Assembly (NCBI GenBank): GCA_024280455.1
Contig: JAJRQC010000064.1
Coordinates: 1-53,534, forward strand
From: Deltaproteobacteria bacterium
Lineage (GTDB): Bacteria > Desulfobacterota > Desulfobulbia > Desulfobulbales > Desulfobulbaceae
Length of the DNA stretch: 53,534 nucleotides
Reading direction: 5' to 3'
The notes beneath the pieces were generated by a model, which was not told the DNA's origin, did no database searches, and saw nothing but the letters and a program-made list of their open reading frames with translations. This document shows, one piece after another, positions 53,001 through 53,534 of this stretch. Made by a program: the position numbers and the translations under genes. The stretch's first letter is position 1, and every line of letters starts with the position of its first letter.

Positions 53001-53276
53001 AAGAGCGGGGCAAAAGGGGGAAAAAATACGCTAAAAGGTGTTGCTGCGGAACTGCTTGTGACCGATGGCCGGAACCTGTCGACCTATGGCAAACGTATGG
53101 TCACTGCTCAAGAGCTCAGTGGGAAAGAATTTTCCGGGATGGATGTTGCTTTTGAACTGGCCCGCGACGATGAACTCAGCTTTCATGTGCGGTTCGACGG
53201 CAAGGTAGATCTGCAACTGGATAAAATTGAAATTATTAGAAAATATAGACCTCATAAAAAATGGACACAGCTTTAG
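50073..53276 (+). CDS. Large GT-C-like membrane protein with two C-terminal beta-sandwich modules
   Basis: This 1067-residue protein has about 12-14 hydrophobic segments in residues ~35-610. The early loop HFDTAIPYAPFGGPRAWNRS, the NPFEFNMPVS region and LAALIFTFAPSRINGFAAGH match a family of large uncharacterised GT-C/YfhO-like membrane proteins in polysaccharide clusters. After about residue 770 two similar strand-rich modules follow: one around GFLVYGPYDIYSPGDYRCYF and one around GDMVYGPNRIYPRGKYLARF, each preceded by a GRMVF/GQLIF strand; they look like tandem carbohydrate-binding jelly-rolls facing the periplasm. It may transfer or ligate a sugar. The last ~30 bases lie in the right arm of the locus-spanning inverted repeat. 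Confidence 0.75.
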   Translation: MADQSAAGLSGNSLPVNDGFVTFTTGGVEYLSGKWWEIPVVCLLMLALAIVSTYPLILHFDTAIPYAPFGGPRAWNRSGDQVQLMYWFWLVKENFMGAIPFDSNPFEFNMPVSYATSGLNTIPLAFFYMLFSPLGDVAAYNCTIFSSYVLAGLFMYLLVREYCGSRTGALLAALIFTFAPSRINGFAAGHGYGFLFFCYPFILYFLEKGIRSKKIRYGIVSALGLIFLSMLEPHLIYYICVFLGIYIPVRVLTLLPLCRENGAAYPLSGTWVGSWSKRRSLLLIWGAGGSVVVYTQVVVTCDNQPFFTPVFWWIVGLYPLIPVLFSLCCAAIYQRLAPLTCRASLAVEAGSLLPLFLFLPLATRACKKEPVETGVLVTVALIAVVVMKLWLLRSSLLSMLRTLVKGIWIKKRAIYPMLPLIFSMGGIVFWIASSKIKSVASTIAGGGRSLEDVGLYSARLSDLFSSISSVYIGIVPALLAGGLLLFLLWTVAFARRREHFTGESEVLRLFYLVVAFCCLLLALGLAFGKASLYILFYNYFPFFNYPRVSDRIITLSLFALAIVAGFVIRSLQQRCRNRISLAAVSLLVVAAAVFQLKDYNILKPMGINILDKGQDIYTYVQKNIGKGLLLEIPLWPGDSHQSSLYQHYIMLDRVPRVNGCSPMVLTEYIDTVFEPLAPINQGRLNKKQYELLRKMGVKFITVHDNRDIFLPKVSPFKPITTVRRLKNSPYLDFVDIENSMYFKTFAKKNDRLYLFRVKDEAAIGEQSEPAWYEMPYFYDVNWRLHHQTGSVVEDKETGRMVFQATAGQDKPGFLVYGPYDIYSPGDYRCYFTIYTDAETEGNVARLEVASVPEKGEPIILARKELQGKGGSGKYGNPYLDFSITENTKLEFRVFYYGKGQVRVEKIVVNKIGHDGPLYLLEAETMVGDTGQLIFVDGASGGKVVEAVVGKSKKGDMVYGPNRIYPRGKYLARFYLRKSGAKGGKNTLKGVAAELLVTDGRNLSTYGKRMVTAQELSGKEFSGMDVAFELARDDELSFHVRFDGKVDLQLDKIEIIRKYRPHKKWTQL

Positions 53277-53357
53277 CTGTATTATATGGTGAAATCATCA
53301 AGTTAAGTTAAATTAAAATTGGACAATTGAACCCTTGCCAGAAACGGTGATTTCACG
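53243..53357. repeat. Right arm of locus-spanning inverted repeat
   Basis: This is complementary to 139-248. It covers the last codons and stop of the gene at 50073-53276 (ATATAGACCTCATAAAAAA and GGACACAGCTTTAGC on the + strand) and continues through ATATGGTGAAATCATCA to GGTGATTTCAC. One 5-base insertion (relative to the left arm) lies around 53299-53305. Confidence 0.85.
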
Positions 53358-53360
53358 GTA

Positions 53361-53415
53361 GGAGCCCGCCCCGCGGGCGATTGCGGCCGGGTCATCGCCC
53401 GCAGGGGCGGGCTCC
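53361..53415. repeat. REP-type GC-rich hairpin next to intron
   Basis: GGAGCCCGCCCCGCGGGCGA (53361-53380, plus T) pairs with ATCGCCCGC-A-GGGGCGGG (53394-) up to CTCC at 53415, a 21-base stem with a single bulged A and a 12-base loop. It differs from the CTGGATCCCCGA REP family elsewhere in the window. The intron end at 53418 lies two bases beyond the stem. Confidence 0.85.
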
Positions 53416-53417
53416 TA

Positions 53418-53534
53418 GTGCGGCCGGGCAAGGTCGTTTATTCCATCGGGTGGAAGTCCCGCTCCGGTAAGGCAGACCAGCCACCGGATAGAGAACCCTG
53501 GGCTGGCGGGAGTAATCCCAAAGGTTAAGCACAG
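53418..53534 (+). mobile_element. Group II intron, 5' end (partial)
   Basis: GTGCGGCCGGGCAAGG begins at 53418, the GUGYG start of group II introns, followed by GGGTGGAAGTCCCGCTCCGG and TAAGGCAGACCAGCC, which resemble the early domain I of bacterial introns (GGTGAGAGTCCC...GAAGGCAG). The sequence runs off the window, so the ribozyme and reverse transcriptase are not seen. Insertion immediately after a GC-rich hairpin is the habit of class C introns. The intron at the left window edge has the same orientation. Confidence 0.7.

Overview
The window is one long surface-polysaccharide locus of a Gram-negative bacterium. Almost every gene is on the + strand. It encodes about 14 glycosyltransferases (GT2, GT4 and GT-C types), two ABC-2 polysaccharide exporters (Wzm/Wzt), a Wzx flippase and a Wzz co-polymerase that are both broken, two O-antigen-ligase/Wzy-like proteins, a polyprenyl-phosphate sugar transferase, and nucleotide-sugar enzymes. 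Base composition looks intermediate by eye. The many GTG/TTG starts, REP/MITE repeats, group II intron ends and gene families fit a sulfur-cycle Desulfobacterota (deltaproteobacterial) genome best. This assignment is an inference; no marker gene is present.

Layout. 1-290: 3' end of a group II intron and one arm of a ~110-bp inverted repeat whose other arm lies at 53243-53357. 291-7766: Wzm, Wzt and three glycosyltransferases, interrupted by a 2.2-kb island (about 2073-4312) flanked by a 490-bp direct duplication and holding a Phd/VapC toxin-antitoxin pair, a MITE, REP palindromes and a decayed REP-associated transposase. 7767-9954: two MITE-type elements, a GT2/DUF2304 gene pair and REP sequences. 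9955-12614: MORN-repeat protein plus TMTC-like TPR membrane protein. 12779-15988: small secreted protein, a Wzz gene with an in-frame stop, a stand-alone STN-domain protein with 30-residue repeats, and a small two-cysteine secreted protein, closed by a strong terminator at 16134.

16319-24122: CapD-like dehydratase, UDP-sulfoquinovose synthase (SQD1 type), an epimerase, frameshifted Wzx, O-antigen ligase/polymerase, methyltransferase and GT4. 24218-26983 is the only large minus-strand gene (membrane protein with a propeller-like C-terminus). 27121-40654: a DUF2304-GT2 fusion, methyltransferase, GT2, an acetyltransferase remnant, a flippase-like LPG-synthase-TM protein, two tandem paralogous GT-C proteins, GT4, the WbaP/WcaJ-type initiating transferase and a second ligase. 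40656-44358: GDP-fucose synthase, GDP-mannose 4,6-dehydratase and its paralogue, with repeats between. 44437-53276: a compact ABC-export module (Wzm, Wzt with carbohydrate-binding tail, coiled-coil methyltransferase, double-headed GT4) and a large GT-C protein with two C-terminal beta-sandwich modules. 53277-53534: inverted-repeat arm, REP hairpin, and the 5' end of a group II intron.

How it fits together. GDP-6-deoxyhexoses (Gmd/Fcl), probably UDP-sulfoquinovose, and other epimerised sugars feed lipid-linked chains started by the polyprenyl-phosphate transferase and lengthened by the cytoplasmic GTs. Two routes across the membrane are encoded, but the Wzx/Wzz route carries a frameshift and a nonsense codon while both ABC exporters look intact, so export may now rely on the ABC route. 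GT-C and DPM-like genes could decorate the glycan on the periplasmic side. The least explained part is 12779-15988, where secreted and STN-repeat proteins of unknown role sit inside the locus.
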